Source: an uncultured Eubacteriales bacterium | Lineage (GTDB): Bacteria; Bacillota; Clostridia; TANB77; CAG-508 | Assembly: GCA_949288185.1 (NCBI GenBank) | Contig: CASEIZ010000014.1 | Location: 1-46,114, forward strand | Direction: 5' to 3' | DNA length: 46,114 nt | Shown here: positions 1 to 8,686 of the stretch, piece by piece | Layout: each line of letters opens with the position of its first letter | Position numbering within the stretch: position 1 is the first letter of the stretch | Notes under the pieces: generated by a model | Database searches by the model: none | Told to the model about the DNA's origin: nothing | Seen by the model: the letters and a program-made list of their open reading frames with translations, nothing else | Program-made: the position numbers and the translations under genes

Positions 1-256
1 TTTCACTATCTATTTCAATTCTAGATACTTCAAATTTTTCATTTTTATCACAAACTGTTTTTAACATTTGATAACGATGTTCATTTTCAATTAAATCCAT
101 CTTTTCATATTGACTATTCACTGGAACAAATATAATTTTTTGTATTTCTGGATATTCTGCTATCATTTGTTCTGCAAGTGAAAAATGCGAATTTAGTGGT
201 GGATTAAAGCAACCACCAAATACAATGATTTGCTTCTTATTTTCTTTCTTTTCCAT
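1..256 (-). CDS. NadD-like nucleotidyltransferase, N-terminal part (runs off window)
   Basis: The first 85 codons of a minus-strand gene whose 3' end lies outside the window. Translation begins MEKKENKKQIIVFGGCFNPP and continues LNSHFSLAEQMI. GGxFNPP followed by a degenerate H-x-x-H region is the nucleotide-binding signature of the nicotinate-nucleotide adenylyltransferase / cytidylyltransferase superfamily. The usual second part of the motif, G-H, reads S-H-F here, so it is a divergent member and may not be NadD itself. A GGAG ribosome-binding site lies at 263-266, seven bases before the ATG. Family assignment is from the motif; the substrate (NaMN, or another mononucleotide) is inference. 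Confidence 0.7.
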   Translation of the reverse strand, partial: MEKKENKKQIIVFGGCFNPPLNSHFSLAEQMIAEYPEIQKIIFVPVNSQYEKMDLIENEHRYQMLKTVCDKNEKFEVSRIEIDSE

Positions 257-337
257 ATTATTCTCCATTTATCTTATTTATTTCTGTTCTTATACAATAT
301 ATCATATCTTTAAAAGTTTCTCAATTGTTTTATATAA

Positions 338-390
338 TAAAGTGAATCCTTCTTGTTAAACTTTTTGTCTAACATTTTGGATTCACTTTA
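338..390 (-). terminator. Hairpin terminator after the exonuclease gene
   Basis: A 12-bp perfect stem (TAAAGTGAATCC at 338-349, GGATTCACTTTA at 379-390) lies just past the stop of the 398-961 gene. In minus-strand reading it is followed by only a short T-containing stretch, so it is a plausible but not strong intrinsic terminator. It separates this gene from the NadD-like gene, which starts at 256. Confidence 0.6.
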
Positions 391-397
391 TGACCTT

Positions 398-961
398 TTA
401 TATCATTTCACTTAATTTTATATACACTTGATTGGTTAATACACAATCATTTAATGCTCTATGCTCATTTCTTTGTGTCAGATGAAAATATGTAATTAAA
501 TCATCTAATTTATGATGTCTTAAATTTGGAAGCACTTTTCTTGCTATTCTTAAAGTATCTACATAGTCATTTGATAAATATGTATCTAAATGTTCTTCCA
601 TATTATCATAAAGAAAATTAATATCAAAATTCACATTATGTCCAACAATAATGTCATTTCCTAAAAATGTTTTGAAGTTTTGTAAAACCTCTTCTAAGTC
701 TTTTCCTTCTTTCAACATCATTTCATTCGTAATCCCTGTTAAGTTTGTTGTAAAATATCCAATTTCTTCATTAGTTCTGATAAGTTCAGAAAAATTGCCT
801 ACTTCTTTTTTATTTCTAACTTTAATGGCACTAACTTCAAGAATCTCTCCATGAAAAGAATCCAAGCTTGTTGTTTCTATATCTACTACTGTATAATCTG
901 CTACATCTTCGACTAAACTATGTCCTTTGTATATTCTACAATTTTTGTTAAGATTTCTCAT
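398..961 (-). CDS. DnaQ/PolC-type 3'-5' exonuclease (DEDDh)
   Basis: A 187-residue single-domain protein of the DEDDh exonuclease superfamily, related to the proofreading domain of DNA polymerase III epsilon/PolC. Visible motifs: Exo I VVDIETTSLD (Asp27, Glu29), Exo II VGHNVNFDINFLYD, and Exo III with H-R-A-L-N-D near the C-terminus, which supplies the DEDDh His and last Asp. No polymerase or helicase domain is attached, so it is a stand-alone exonuclease acting in DNA repair or RNA trimming. I chose the ATG at 961 because a GGAG site (969-972) sits seven bases upstream; an in-frame ATG at 1003 would add 14 residues but has no good ribosome-binding site. The specific substrate cannot be told from sequence. 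Confidence 0.85.
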   Translation of the reverse strand: MRNLNKNCRIYKGHSLVEDVADYTVVDIETTSLDSFHGEILEVSAIKVRNKKEVGNFSELIRTNEEIGYFTTNLTGITNEMMLKEGKDLEEVLQNFKTFLGNDIIVGHNVNFDINFLYDNMEEHLDTYLSNDYVDTLRIARKVLPNLRHHKLDDLITYFHLTQRNEHRALNDCVLTNQVYIKLSEMI

Positions 962-1100
962 ATGTTTACTCCTCTTATAATTTCCATTAATTCCTTTTGC
1001 CATTCTTAAATTTCTTCATATTACATCATTATATTACCACAAATGAGAGCAACTCTCAATAGAGTTACTCCCAGTAAACATATAATCTATTTTATATTCT

Positions 1101-2214
1101 TTAATCAGTATTTAAAAAATTCATGACTAAATCAATTAATACTTCCTTCTCTTTTGGATTAGATTCAGCTATAAGCAAAGTTAAGGCTGTTAATGTGTTA
1201 TTATCAATTGTTTGTTTTCCATCTTTATATAAAATCCCGTAAAAGTTTAAAAAATATATAAATAATGTGGCTGCTATTCTTTTATTTCCATCAGCAAAAA
1301 CATGGTTTTTAACTGTTAAATAGGACAAATCTCGCTTCGTGAGAATTTTGTTCTATTTTTTTATTTATTCCTCTATATATTCAAATTCTCAAAGAAGCGT
1401 AAAGATTTGTCGACGCGAAAAATTGCATAGCAATTTTTCTGTGCATCCTTATTTCTTGTTTAATAGGAAAAAAAAGTTTTTTCCTATTAAATAAGAAATT
1501 TGCTGCTTTTTCTTCTATACTTTTATATATGTCTTGTCCTGCAAAGCTTTGATATATATTTCCAATAATAGATTCTAGTCCTTTATCTCTTTCTACTGCA
1601 AATAATGTGCTTTCCTCATTAAATCTAAGTTTATTTATAACATCAATACAATCACGATATTGGATTCTTCTTTCATCTATATTTCCTTTGATTTTCTTAA
1701 GTGTTCTATGGTCATAATCATCTAGTAAATCTAATGCTTTTGAATAGTCTCCAATGACTTTTAAGATTTCTTTTGCATCACTGTTATCTAATCTTTCTTC
1801 CATACGATTCGCAATATCAATTAGTTTTATTGTTTTTTCTAGATATTCTAATCTTTTTTGATTTACGGCATATCCTTTTAACATGTAGTCTTTTAAAATT
1901 TTTGTTGCCCATTTTCTGAAAATCACACCATTTTTAGATTTTACCCTATACCCCACGGATATAATTACATCTAAATTATATATTTTTGATTTTCTTCCTC
2001 CTGTACTTTTGTCGGAAATTCCGACAGAAGTTCTTTCTTCAAGTTCACCTTCTTTAAAAATATTACTAATATGTTCACTGATTGTGGCGTGTTTTACATC
2101 AAATAATTCCTCCATTTGTGCTTGTGTAAGCCACACTGTTTCATCTTTTAAGTTTACTTCTAATTTCACTCCTTGGTTTTCGAATAAAATGATCTCATTT
2201 TTCTTTTCTTCCAT
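1101..2214 (-). pseudogene. RhuM-family protein (HTH-like domain plus Fic/Doc domain), interrupted
   Basis: Two reading segments together make one RhuM (virulence-associated, COG3943) protein. The N-terminal segment (2214 down to about 1495) has the family signature WLTQAQMEELFDV, then YNLDVIISVGYRV, and a coiled helical region. The C-terminal segment (1328-1101) carries the Fic/Doc core HVFADGNKRIAA. In intact homologs EEKAANFL runs directly into YLTVKNHVF. Here about 160 bp of hairpin-rich DNA separates them and introduces stops, so the Fic motif is no longer in frame with the N-terminus. The first segment would still be translated as a 277-residue protein with a foreign tail. Start at 2214 has an AAGGATG site upstream. 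RhuM proteins often travel in defence or mobile islands; function is unknown. Confidence 0.8.
1323..1486. repeat. Hairpin-rich insertion inside the RhuM gene
   Basis: About 164 bp with no coding sense that splits the RhuM/Fic reading frame. It holds an imperfect inverted repeat (1325-1348 against 1383-1410), a perfect 9-bp hairpin GAAAAATTG/CAATTTTTC (1417-1439), and a third hairpin (1451-1471 against 1477-1499) whose second arm runs into the host gene. A 7-base direct repeat TTAAATA occurs at 1316-1322 and 1487-1493, which looks like a target duplication, but removing one copy plus the insert leaves the frame one base off, so the true junctions are uncertain. It carries no transposase, so it would be a MITE-like passenger or the scar of one. 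Confidence 0.6.
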
Positions 2215-2352
2215 AAAACCACATCCTTTATAAAATTCAGTTTAGCCAGATGTTTTTGCTTATAAGCGTTAGCAAACTGTTGTTTGTATTATATGATATA
2301 TTTATGGCTTTGTCAATCATTTTATTAAAATTTATTTAATTTTATTAATAAG

Positions 2353-2613
2353 TTAAACTTTTCCATATTTTTCAAGTATTTTCTTTGCATAAGAACATTC
2401 TGCAATAAGCTTTTTATTTTCTTTTTTTGCATTCTCTATAATACATTCTACTAACTTTCTTGCAATTCCTTGTCCTTGATATTCATTATTTACCTCTGTA
2501 TGTGTTATATTCCAATAATCTTCTGTTTCTAGAAAATCACATTCTCCTACCTGGATTGTATTATTATATGCAACTGCTCTGTTTTTTTCTTTATCAAATA
2601 TAATTTCAATCAT
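2353..2613 (-). CDS. Small GNAT-like N-acetyltransferase (YjdJ/COG2388 type)
   Basis: An 86-residue protein matching the compact YjdJ/COG2388 branch of the Gcn5-related acetyltransferases. The acetyl-CoA pyrophosphate loop is visible as YQGQGIARKLVE (near residue 44-55), preceded by the beta strand ITHTEV and followed by the family's C-terminal ECSYAKKILEKYG. The length fits that small family, which lacks the N-terminal part of classical GNATs. Start at 2613 has a GAGGAG site close upstream. It stands alone between the broken RhuM gene and a structured repeat. Substrate unknown. Confidence 0.8.
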   Translation of the reverse strand: MIEIIFDKEKNRAVAYNNTIQVGECDFLETEDYWNITHTEVNNEYQGQGIARKLVECIIENAKKENKKLIAECSYAKKILEKYGKV

Positions 2614-2727
2614 CCGATTCTCCTCTACTTTCTTTTAAGTCTTATGTTTATAAATTTTATTATTTTTTATTCATAATACCATAAAAAAAAGAATTCTGAA
2701 AGATAATATAGTTTTTGTTCAGACTGG

Positions 2728-2926
2728 ATTGTCATTAAGCAAGCATATATATTATTTTTTATTAATTGACGAATGTGACGTGGAGTAGATGTACAAATTC
2801 TTAATTTTAAACAAATGAGGAAGCGAGATATCGAGAGGCTCGTTTGTTTAAAATTTAGAATTTGTAATCTATGGAGCTAGCCGAGGAAATAATAAAAAAT
2901 GATATATATGCTTGCTTAATGACAAT
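2728..2926. repeat. Structured inverted-repeat element, copy 1
   Basis: A 199-bp element closed by a perfect 25-bp terminal inverted repeat (2728-2752 with 2902-2926), which extends to about 39 bp with mismatches. Inside is a second stem (AAATTCTTAA at 2795-2804 with TTTAGAATTTGT at 2854-2865) topped by a variable hairpin, flanked by GAATGTGAC (2771-2779) and AGCCGAG (2879-2885). The same internal blocks occur in order in the element at 44944-45130, although the outer stems differ in sequence. It has no open reading frame and fills most of the gap between the GNAT gene and the DUF2207 gene. Confidence 0.75.
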
Positions 2927-2981
2927 TAGGTCTCAATAGAAACGTAATATATTATATTTTTATGACTTTTATATGATTTCA

Positions 2982-3010
2982 TTTACAAAAACTTTAAATT
3001 TATATATAAT
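2982..3010 (+). promoter_or_regulatory. Sigma-A type promoter for the DUF2207 gene
   Basis: TTTACA at 2982-2987, a 17-base spacer, and TATAAT at 3005-3010 form a near-consensus housekeeping promoter. It lies 33 bases before the chosen start codon of the only plus-strand gene in this part of the window. Confidence 0.75.
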
Positions 3011-3042
3011 CTCTATATAAAATAATTTTTTGGGGGATGCAA

Positions 3043-5217
3043 ATGAAATATTTAAAATACTTTTTTAGAAAGATTAAAAAAATGGTAAAAGGCATAATAA
3101 TAAACGCAACACCTTTTCTATTTTTTATACTAATTCTCTTTTTATCTATAGCATCTGAAGGCTATACATGGGAAGATTTTGGTCTTGATGGATTTAGCTT
3201 AAATCCCAATGATTACTGCAATTTAACAGATATTGACTACACAGCAGTTTTACATGATGATCCAAATGGAAATGCCAGTGTTGAAATTACAGAATATTTA
3301 ACATTTGATGTACATGCAGGTTCAAAATCTAATACCTATAAAGAATTATGGAGAGAACTTCCCGAAGAATATGTTGATGGATTAAAGGTAACTTATGACG
3401 TCAAATCAGTTACACAAATTCTGGACAATGGTCAAGAAATACCTTATTCAGAAACTTCTAAAATGTATTGGGAAGATTCCGACTATACCCAAAGTTCAAC
3501 TATGCGTTGGCATCATAGTGATGGCTCAGGAAGTTATCCAGATAATGATGAGTCTTTGCTAATATACATTCCATGGACATATCGAGAAAAAATGACTTTT
3601 AAAATTGTATATTCCATGAACAATGCAGCATTAAAATATAATGATTGTTCTGAATTATATTTAGCTATGTATTCTGGAAATACGATTACAAAACTAAATT
3701 CTTATAAAGCTCAAATTCTCATACCAGATGAAATAATGCCATCTACTTACTATGCATATACATTTGGAACTGCTAATAGTCGATTGCCGCTTATCGAATC
3801 AGATGATATAAATGATGGCTATCATACATTTTCAATTAATTTGGATAAGTCTGATTTAAAATTCAATTATCACAATCGTTATATAGAATTTTGTTTATTG
3901 GCATATGGTGATGATAAACATATTTTTACAAAATATGCACCTAATAACAGATATTCAGATGAAAATGTTTTAGATGAATGTATTGCAGAAAATGAATATT
4001 ACGAAACACAAAATAAAAAATTTAATACATATAAAACACTATTACTGATAGCATCTATATTGGGTACAATTTTAATAGTGTATACTACAATAAATAAATA
4101 TAAGAAGACTAAGGAAAAATACAACTTATATGACCCAGAAGTAGACTATGATTATTTTAGAGAAATACCAAGTGACTTAGACCCTATTTTTGCTTCTGAG
4201 TTAGTATTTATGAAAGATCCTTTTGATGAAAATAAAGAAAAACAAGAAGAATATGCAGCAATTTTACTTAGTTTAGTAAGAAAAAAATATGTGAACATTA
4301 CGAAATTAGATAATAATCTTGACTGGGATAGTTCAAATACAGTCATTTCTATAGAACCTACTCGCACAAATTACACAACACCAGCTTTTACAGATTCTCC
4401 AGATTATTCACCTGAGCCTATTTATACAACAATAAATGAAAACACTGGTGATGTTTTAGAACCACTTACTACTTCTGAAAGACTTTATTTAGAATTATTG
4501 GAAAGACATTCTAGACCTCATAATTCAATTACCATCAATCAATTACAAGAATGTATAGATAATGATTATATATATACAAATGCATTTGTAAAGGATATAG
4601 AAAAGAAACCTATTTTAGAAAGTGGTGTCATGCAAGGATATTTTCAAAGTGCAGATTATGATGCACCAAAAAAAGAACTTAATGAAAGTGCTAAGTCAAG
4701 CCTAATTTTAGGATTCATTTTATTAATTGTTATCAATCTGATTTCCTACTTTACACCTATGGCATTAGCCTTCGGGGCATATACGATTTTTGGAATCGCT
4801 TGTTTATGGAAATATTTTTATCTAACTTCAAAAGCAAGTAATTCCGTTTTATTCACACAATATGGAGCTAATGAACAAGCTAAATGGTATGGTTTATACA
4901 ATTTCTTAAATAGTGATACTTTGATGAATGAAAAAGAAGTTTATGAATTACCTTTATGGGAAAAATATTTGATTTACGCAACTGCTTTTGGTATTTCTGA
5001 AAAAGTGATAAAAGCGATAAAGATACATGCAGTAGAATTAAATATTGATAGCAGTCCTATATTAAACCATCATTTTTATATTCACTCAAGTAGCTTTCAT
5101 AGGACTTCCAGAGCCTTTGGTCGCTCTATCCATACCTCTTCAAGAGGCGGTGGATTTGGTGGACATGGTTATGGTGGTGGCGGCCGTGGAGGCGGTGGTG
5201 GTGGCGGAGGCCATTAA
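3043..5217 (+). CDS. DUF2207-family membrane protein with glycine-rich tail
   Basis: A 724-residue membrane protein with the DUF2207 layout: a hydrophobic N-terminal segment (about residues 15-37), a large extracellular beta-rich domain (DIDYTAVLHDDPNGNASVEI, the conserved RELPEEY, the FTKYAPNNRYSD region), a single membrane helix near residue 335, a cytoplasmic domain, two more helices around 565-610, and a Gly-rich C-terminus ending in a run of glycines and His, typical of this family. I chose the ATG at 3043 because the GGGGG site (3032-3036) is six bases upstream; the ATG at 3037 overlaps that site. It has its own promoter and terminator and is oppositely oriented to its neighbours. Family members are widespread in Firmicutes; role not established. 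Confidence 0.85.
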   Translation: MKYLKYFFRKIKKMVKGIIINATPFLFFILILFLSIASEGYTWEDFGLDGFSLNPNDYCNLTDIDYTAVLHDDPNGNASVEITEYLTFDVHAGSKSNTYKELWRELPEEYVDGLKVTYDVKSVTQILDNGQEIPYSETSKMYWEDSDYTQSSTMRWHHSDGSGSYPDNDESLLIYIPWTYREKMTFKIVYSMNNAALKYNDCSELYLAMYSGNTITKLNSYKAQILIPDEIMPSTYYAYTFGTANSRLPLIESDDINDGYHTFSINLDKSDLKFNYHNRYIEFCLLAYGDDKHIFTKYAPNNRYSDENVLDECIAENEYYETQNKKFNTYKTLLLIASILGTILIVYTTINKYKKTKEKYNLYDPEVDYDYFREIPSDLDPIFASELVFMKDPFDENKEKQEEYAAILLSLVRKKYVNITKLDNNLDWDSSNTVISIEPTRTNYTTPAFTDSPDYSPEPIYTTINENTGDVLEPLTTSERLYLELLERHSRPHNSITINQLQECIDNDYIYTNAFVKDIEKKPILESGVMQGYFQSADYDAPKKELNESAKSSLILGFILLIVINLISYFTPMALAFGAYTIFGIACLWKYFYLTSKASNSVLFTQYGANEQAKWYGLYNFLNSDTLMNEKEVYELPLWEKYLIYATAFGISEKVIKAIKIHAVELNIDSSPILNHHFYIHSSSFHRTSRAFGRSIHTSSRGGGFGGHGYGGGGRGGGGGGGGH

Positions 5218-5242
5218 TACTGCCCTTAATCTTATTGTATAC

Positions 5243-5277
5243 AAAAAAGAAAGAGTATTTTCATGCTCTTTCTTTTT
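5243..5277. terminator. Bidirectional intrinsic terminator
   Basis: A-rich/T-rich hairpin with arms AAAAAAGAAAGAG (5243-5255) and CTCTTTCTTTTT (5266-5277). It lies between the convergent DUF2207 gene (plus) and homospermidine-synthase-like gene (minus) and can end transcription from both sides. Confidence 0.8.
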
Positions 5278-5287
5278 ATCTAAAATT

Positions 5288-6766
5288 TTAATTCTTTCCA
5301 CTATTGATTTTTTTCAATATGTCTTTTAATTGTAAACAATTTAATTGAATATCAAGACTATGTTCTATTTTTTCTCTACGAATTGTTTTGTAAATTGTTT
5401 TTGAAATATATTTTTCTGCAAAATGAATGATTTCTCTATATTCCTTAATATCATCAGGAAAATATATTCCTCCTTTATCCTTATTTTTTATCATCCAGCA
5501 AACAGCTGCTAACGCTGACATGGCAACAGGTGTTATTGTTGGTGTTTGCCAGAAGGATGATTTTTTGTCCTTATATAAAAAATGTTTCTTAATTCTATTT
5601 CCTACCCATACTGGCTCAAATTTATCTCCTAATAATAGTATTCCTACATATTCTGTGCCTCGTTTTATATTTTCTTTGTAAGGAATTTCTGCTCTTTTAG
5701 GGTATTTAAATCCTCGTATAATTGAAATATCATCATCTTGTGGCTTATGGATATCTGGATGAAGATAATCATTTACTTTCGCTTTTTTTAGGTATTTTAC
5801 TGCAAATTCACAAGGAGAGTATAAAAATATAACTGTTGGTCTATATACAACCTCATCTCCTCTTTTTACTTCAAGAGATTTTGCTATCGTAATTGTTTCT
5901 TCATGAGGCACTAAAAATCCTTCAAATTCTCCTTTTGGATAATATGTTTTTCCTACTTTATCAATTGCTATATCTTTAAATTCTAAAAAACCATTTTTTA
6001 AATCTAGATTTTTACATTCTTTTTCATAATCGATTTTCTCACTCGTACCAATATTCGCAGTTGCTTCACTTAACATTTCGAAGAAAAATGAATCCACTGA
6101 CCATGTACTATATAGTTTGTTTTCATCAAATTTTTCTTTGATTTCTTGATAATCATTATCATTTACGTGAATTTCTTTTAGGTCAAGAGCCTTCGCAAGT
6201 TCATTGAATTTATTTTCCTTTAAAAGTTTATGATATTCTTGATGATTCTTAAATTGCTTTTTTACAATGTATTCCAGCCCTGCTTTTACAAAATGAGAAA
6301 CCAATCCAGGATTATTTCCATGTTGCAACACGATAGGATATTTATTCACATTGCTTTTTTGCTTTAATTGATTTCGTAATTCATTTTTTTTCAAGTTTTC
6401 TTCAAAAATATTATACCAATTATCGCTCCAATCTGTCTCTCCTGTATTTAGATACATGATATTTTTATTTGCACACCATTCTATGAAATCTTTTGTACCA
6501 ACACTATCAGCAAAATCAATTAATAAATCGCCCTCTTCTAAATATTTTGAAAATATGCTTTTGAAATTTTCTCTATTAATATCCGCTACAAGGAAGTTCC
6601 CCATCTTCCCTCCAAGTTCGAGAAAAAAAGTATATTCAAGCTTATCCCTAGATATCACGAAATATTTGTCTTTATCATATTTTATTTCTTTAGAAATTTT
6701 TTCGAAAAAACTTTTTCCTACTGCACCAAAACCAAATTGTACTATTTTATTTTTAAATTCAACCAT
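5288..6766 (-). CDS. hss: Homospermidine synthase-like (saccharopine dehydrogenase superfamily)
   Basis: A 492-residue NAD(P)-dependent enzyme resembling bacterial homospermidine synthase, which joins aminobutyl groups of putrescine (or spermidine) to give homospermidine. It has an N-terminal Rossmann loop GFGAVGKS (from Gly12), the hallmark HGNNPGLVSHF (149-159), TWSVDSFFFEML as in the family's substrate region, and a C-terminal TITPVAMSALAAVCWM helix. Length matches bacterial HSS (about 475-490). It starts four bases after the stop of the upstream unknown gene and closes a tight operon with a glutathionylspermidine-synthetase-like ATP-grasp gene. A carboxyspermidine or related Schiff-base dehydrogenase remains possible. 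Assignment is by motif; the product is inference. Confidence 0.75.
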   Translation of the reverse strand: MVEFKNKIVQFGFGAVGKSFFEKISKEIKYDKDKYFVISRDKLEYTFFLELGGKMGNFLVADINRENFKSIFSKYLEEGDLLIDFADSVGTKDFIEWCANKNIMYLNTGETDWSDNWYNIFEENLKKNELRNQLKQKSNVNKYPIVLQHGNNPGLVSHFVKAGLEYIVKKQFKNHQEYHKLLKENKFNELAKALDLKEIHVNDNDYQEIKEKFDENKLYSTWSVDSFFFEMLSEATANIGTSEKIDYEKECKNLDLKNGFLEFKDIAIDKVGKTYYPKGEFEGFLVPHEETITIAKSLEVKRGDEVVYRPTVIFLYSPCEFAVKYLKKAKVNDYLHPDIHKPQDDDISIIRGFKYPKRAEIPYKENIKRGTEYVGILLLGDKFEPVWVGNRIKKHFLYKDKKSSFWQTPTITPVAMSALAAVCWMIKNKDKGGIYFPDDIKEYREIIHFAEKYISKTIYKTIRREKIEHSLDIQLNCLQLKDILKKINSGKN

Positions 6767-6770
6767 TGTT

Positions 6771-7433
6771 CTATATTTCTTCTTTCTCTAATCGTTCTTT
6801 TATTGTTTTTGTTAATATAACTTTTTTGGGAAATATGTATCCATCTGTTATATAAATCTCCATTCCTTTTTCTTGAAATTTTAAGAAAATCTTTTTCAAG
6901 TCTGGTTGAATTTTATTTCCTACCACTATGATTTTCACTATACCATTTTTCTTAAAATATTCAGATGTTGGAATATCATGTTTGTATAAATCCCAACTAT
7001 TATCAAAAATAGATTCCTTTGCTCTATATCTATTTGTTCTATAGCTATCAAGCAAAAAAGCTGGGTTTGCATCATTTTTTAGTTGTATATTTTTTAATTT
7101 TTCACTTCCATTTATTAAGCAACTTTCAATTAAATACGTATTGGTCGTTGCTTGTGCGTCTTGTTGTTCATCCGTTCCGTTAAAAACTGGTATTGGTCTA
7201 TAACCTAGATGCGCTAAATCGATTCCCAATTCTATACTTTCTTTACCTGGTAAATCAATAAATATAGCTGTATCTTGTTGATATTCTTTTAAAAATATTG
7301 CTTTTCTATCTAACCAATCACCAATAGGTTGTCTATGATAAGTATCAATTGCAACAAATGGTACTGGTCTCACCCATTCTGTCCATTTTGCACCTTCAGG
7401 TGCATATATTTTATATATTTCTTTTCCTCTCAT
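6771..7433 (-). CDS. Unknown protein between polyamine-type synthase and ATP-grasp ligase
   Basis: A 220-residue soluble protein I do not recognise. It opens MRGKEIYKIYAPEGAKWTEW, has VPFVAIDTYHRQPIGDW, a hydrophobic strand AIFIDLPGKESIELGIDLA, and a C-terminal alpha/beta-looking part (KIIVVGNKIQPDLKKIF, then a Lys/Glu-rich tail). No signal peptide or membrane segment and no nucleotide-binding loop were seen. It starts 11 bases after the ATP-grasp gene (AGAGGG ribosome site between) and ends four bases before the HSS-like gene, so the three are almost surely co-transcribed and it probably acts in the same pathway, perhaps as a partner subunit or a tailoring enzyme. That role is inferred only from position. 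Confidence 0.6.
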   Translation of the reverse strand: MRGKEIYKIYAPEGAKWTEWVRPVPFVAIDTYHRQPIGDWLDRKAIFLKEYQQDTAIFIDLPGKESIELGIDLAHLGYRPIPVFNGTDEQQDAQATTNTYLIESCLINGSEKLKNIQLKNDANPAFLLDSYRTNRYRAKESIFDNSWDLYKHDIPTSEYFKKNGIVKIIVVGNKIQPDLKKIFLKFQEKGMEIYITDGYIFPKKVILTKTIKERLEKEEI

Positions 7434-7444
7434 TTTCTTACCCT

Positions 7445-8650
7445 CTATTTTTCAATTAATACTGGAATATCTTCTGCATAAGAATCAATTCTTGGATATG
7501 GACTCATTCGTGCATAATATCCAGCATGCTCTCCTTCTATTGTATATGAGCCAAGACAAATATGGTATTCTTTTCCATCTTCACATTTTAATGGTTTACT
7601 TTGGAAGTTTTTCTGTGCCAAGTATTGCTTTGGATGCTTTTTTACATCTTGTAAAATTCTTTCATATTCATCTTCTTTACACGCTTCTTTAATTGAAATC
7701 CTCTCTCCTACTCTACCATAAACTGGTTTATATATAAACCCTTCTTTTTTTCCTACATCCTTTACTTCTACTGTTTCTGGTAATAATGTTTTCCACGTTT
7801 TCATACAAATACCAGCTTTTTCCAGCTCTTCCCAAACAAACGGAAATCTTTTGCTTTGAGCATATATGCTAATAGGATGGTTGCAAGATTTCGTTATGGT
7901 GTTAAAGTATCCATCCCATCTGCGTGGTTTCATTTGGATAAGCCATTCCAATGGAGTAAATCTAAAAATTAAATCTATACTTTCTTGATTATTATCTAAA
8001 ATACAATAAGCTTTTTTATCTTTAAAATTAATATGATCTGCTGCTCCATAAATAATCTTGTAACCTTCCTTTTCAAGTCTATCTCCTAAGTATTGCATAA
8101 CTTGCCTATCATCACTAAAGCAAGTACAATGTACCATCATAATCGTTCCTTTTTTGTTTAATTTGTTGTTTATTGTATCCACCATTTTTTCACCAAATGA
8201 ATGATATTCTAATTCAGGCATATTTATCATTTTACGTGCTATATCTGGTAATAGTGAACTTTCTGCAAAACCTCCTGGGCAATCACTATTTACTTCAGTT
8301 ACAACCCAATGATTGTCTGTGCTTGGATGAAAATCATATCTCATAAGTCTAATATTTTGCGTTTTATCATAAGTTTGCATATTGGGTATTTGCTCTAAAA
8401 TTTGTTTAGGAAGTGCTAATTTTTTTGCAAGTTTACGATTTTGATTTAAATATTCTTCTGCTAATCTAGTTTCTGTATCTAAACTTTTGGTAAGCTTAAT
8501 GATTTCTTCATTTTCTTTTTGCGTTAATATCAATATATGTTTTGATAAAGTGTTACTATCACAAAACTGTGGATCCCATTTATAGCAGTCAAATATGGCT
8601 TGAATTTTATATTCATAATATCTATCTTCGGGAATTTTGATTAATTTCAT
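7445..8650 (-). CDS. Glutathionylspermidine-synthetase-like ATP-grasp ligase
   Basis: A 401-residue member of the GSP_synth (YgiC/YjfC/GspS C-terminal) circularly permuted ATP-grasp family. Supporting motifs: RYDFHPSTDNHWVVTEVNSD (104-123), the metal/ATP-binding strand of GspS-like enzymes; YKPVYGRVGERI (307-318), equal to the family's KPxxGReG loop; and CLGSYTIEGEHAGYYARMSP (365-384), equal to the GSWxxxGxPAGxGxRE stretch. Such enzymes form an amide bond between a carboxylate and an amine, classically glutathione and spermidine. There is no amidase half as in E. coli GspS. First gene of a three-gene set ending in an HSS-like enzyme, so its amine substrate may be homospermidine or another polyamine (inference). 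A GAGAGAGG site precedes the start. Confidence 0.75.
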   Translation of the reverse strand: MKLIKIPEDRYYEYKIQAIFDCYKWDPQFCDSNTLSKHILILTQKENEEIIKLTKSLDTETRLAEEYLNQNRKLAKKLALPKQILEQIPNMQTYDKTQNIRLMRYDFHPSTDNHWVVTEVNSDCPGGFAESSLLPDIARKMINMPELEYHSFGEKMVDTINNKLNKKGTIMMVHCTCFSDDRQVMQYLGDRLEKEGYKIIYGAADHINFKDKKAYCILDNNQESIDLIFRFTPLEWLIQMKPRRWDGYFNTITKSCNHPISIYAQSKRFPFVWEELEKAGICMKTWKTLLPETVEVKDVGKKEGFIYKPVYGRVGERISIKEACKEDEYERILQDVKKHPKQYLAQKNFQSKPLKCEDGKEYHICLGSYTIEGEHAGYYARMSPYPRIDSYAEDIPVLIEK

Positions 8651-8686
8651 AACCTCTCTCTTTTCTCTACAAATTATAATTTTTCA

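Noticed and set aside
2728..2926. tRNA or tmRNA-like RNA in the structured element
   Set aside because: No T-loop GTTCRA, no acceptor CCA pattern and no anticodon arm; the long AT-rich outer stem does not fit.
5117..5329. Plus-strand frame overlapping the end of the DUF2207 gene
   Set aside because: Its Val/Ala-rich sequence is the glycine-tail codons read in another frame; no ribosome site.
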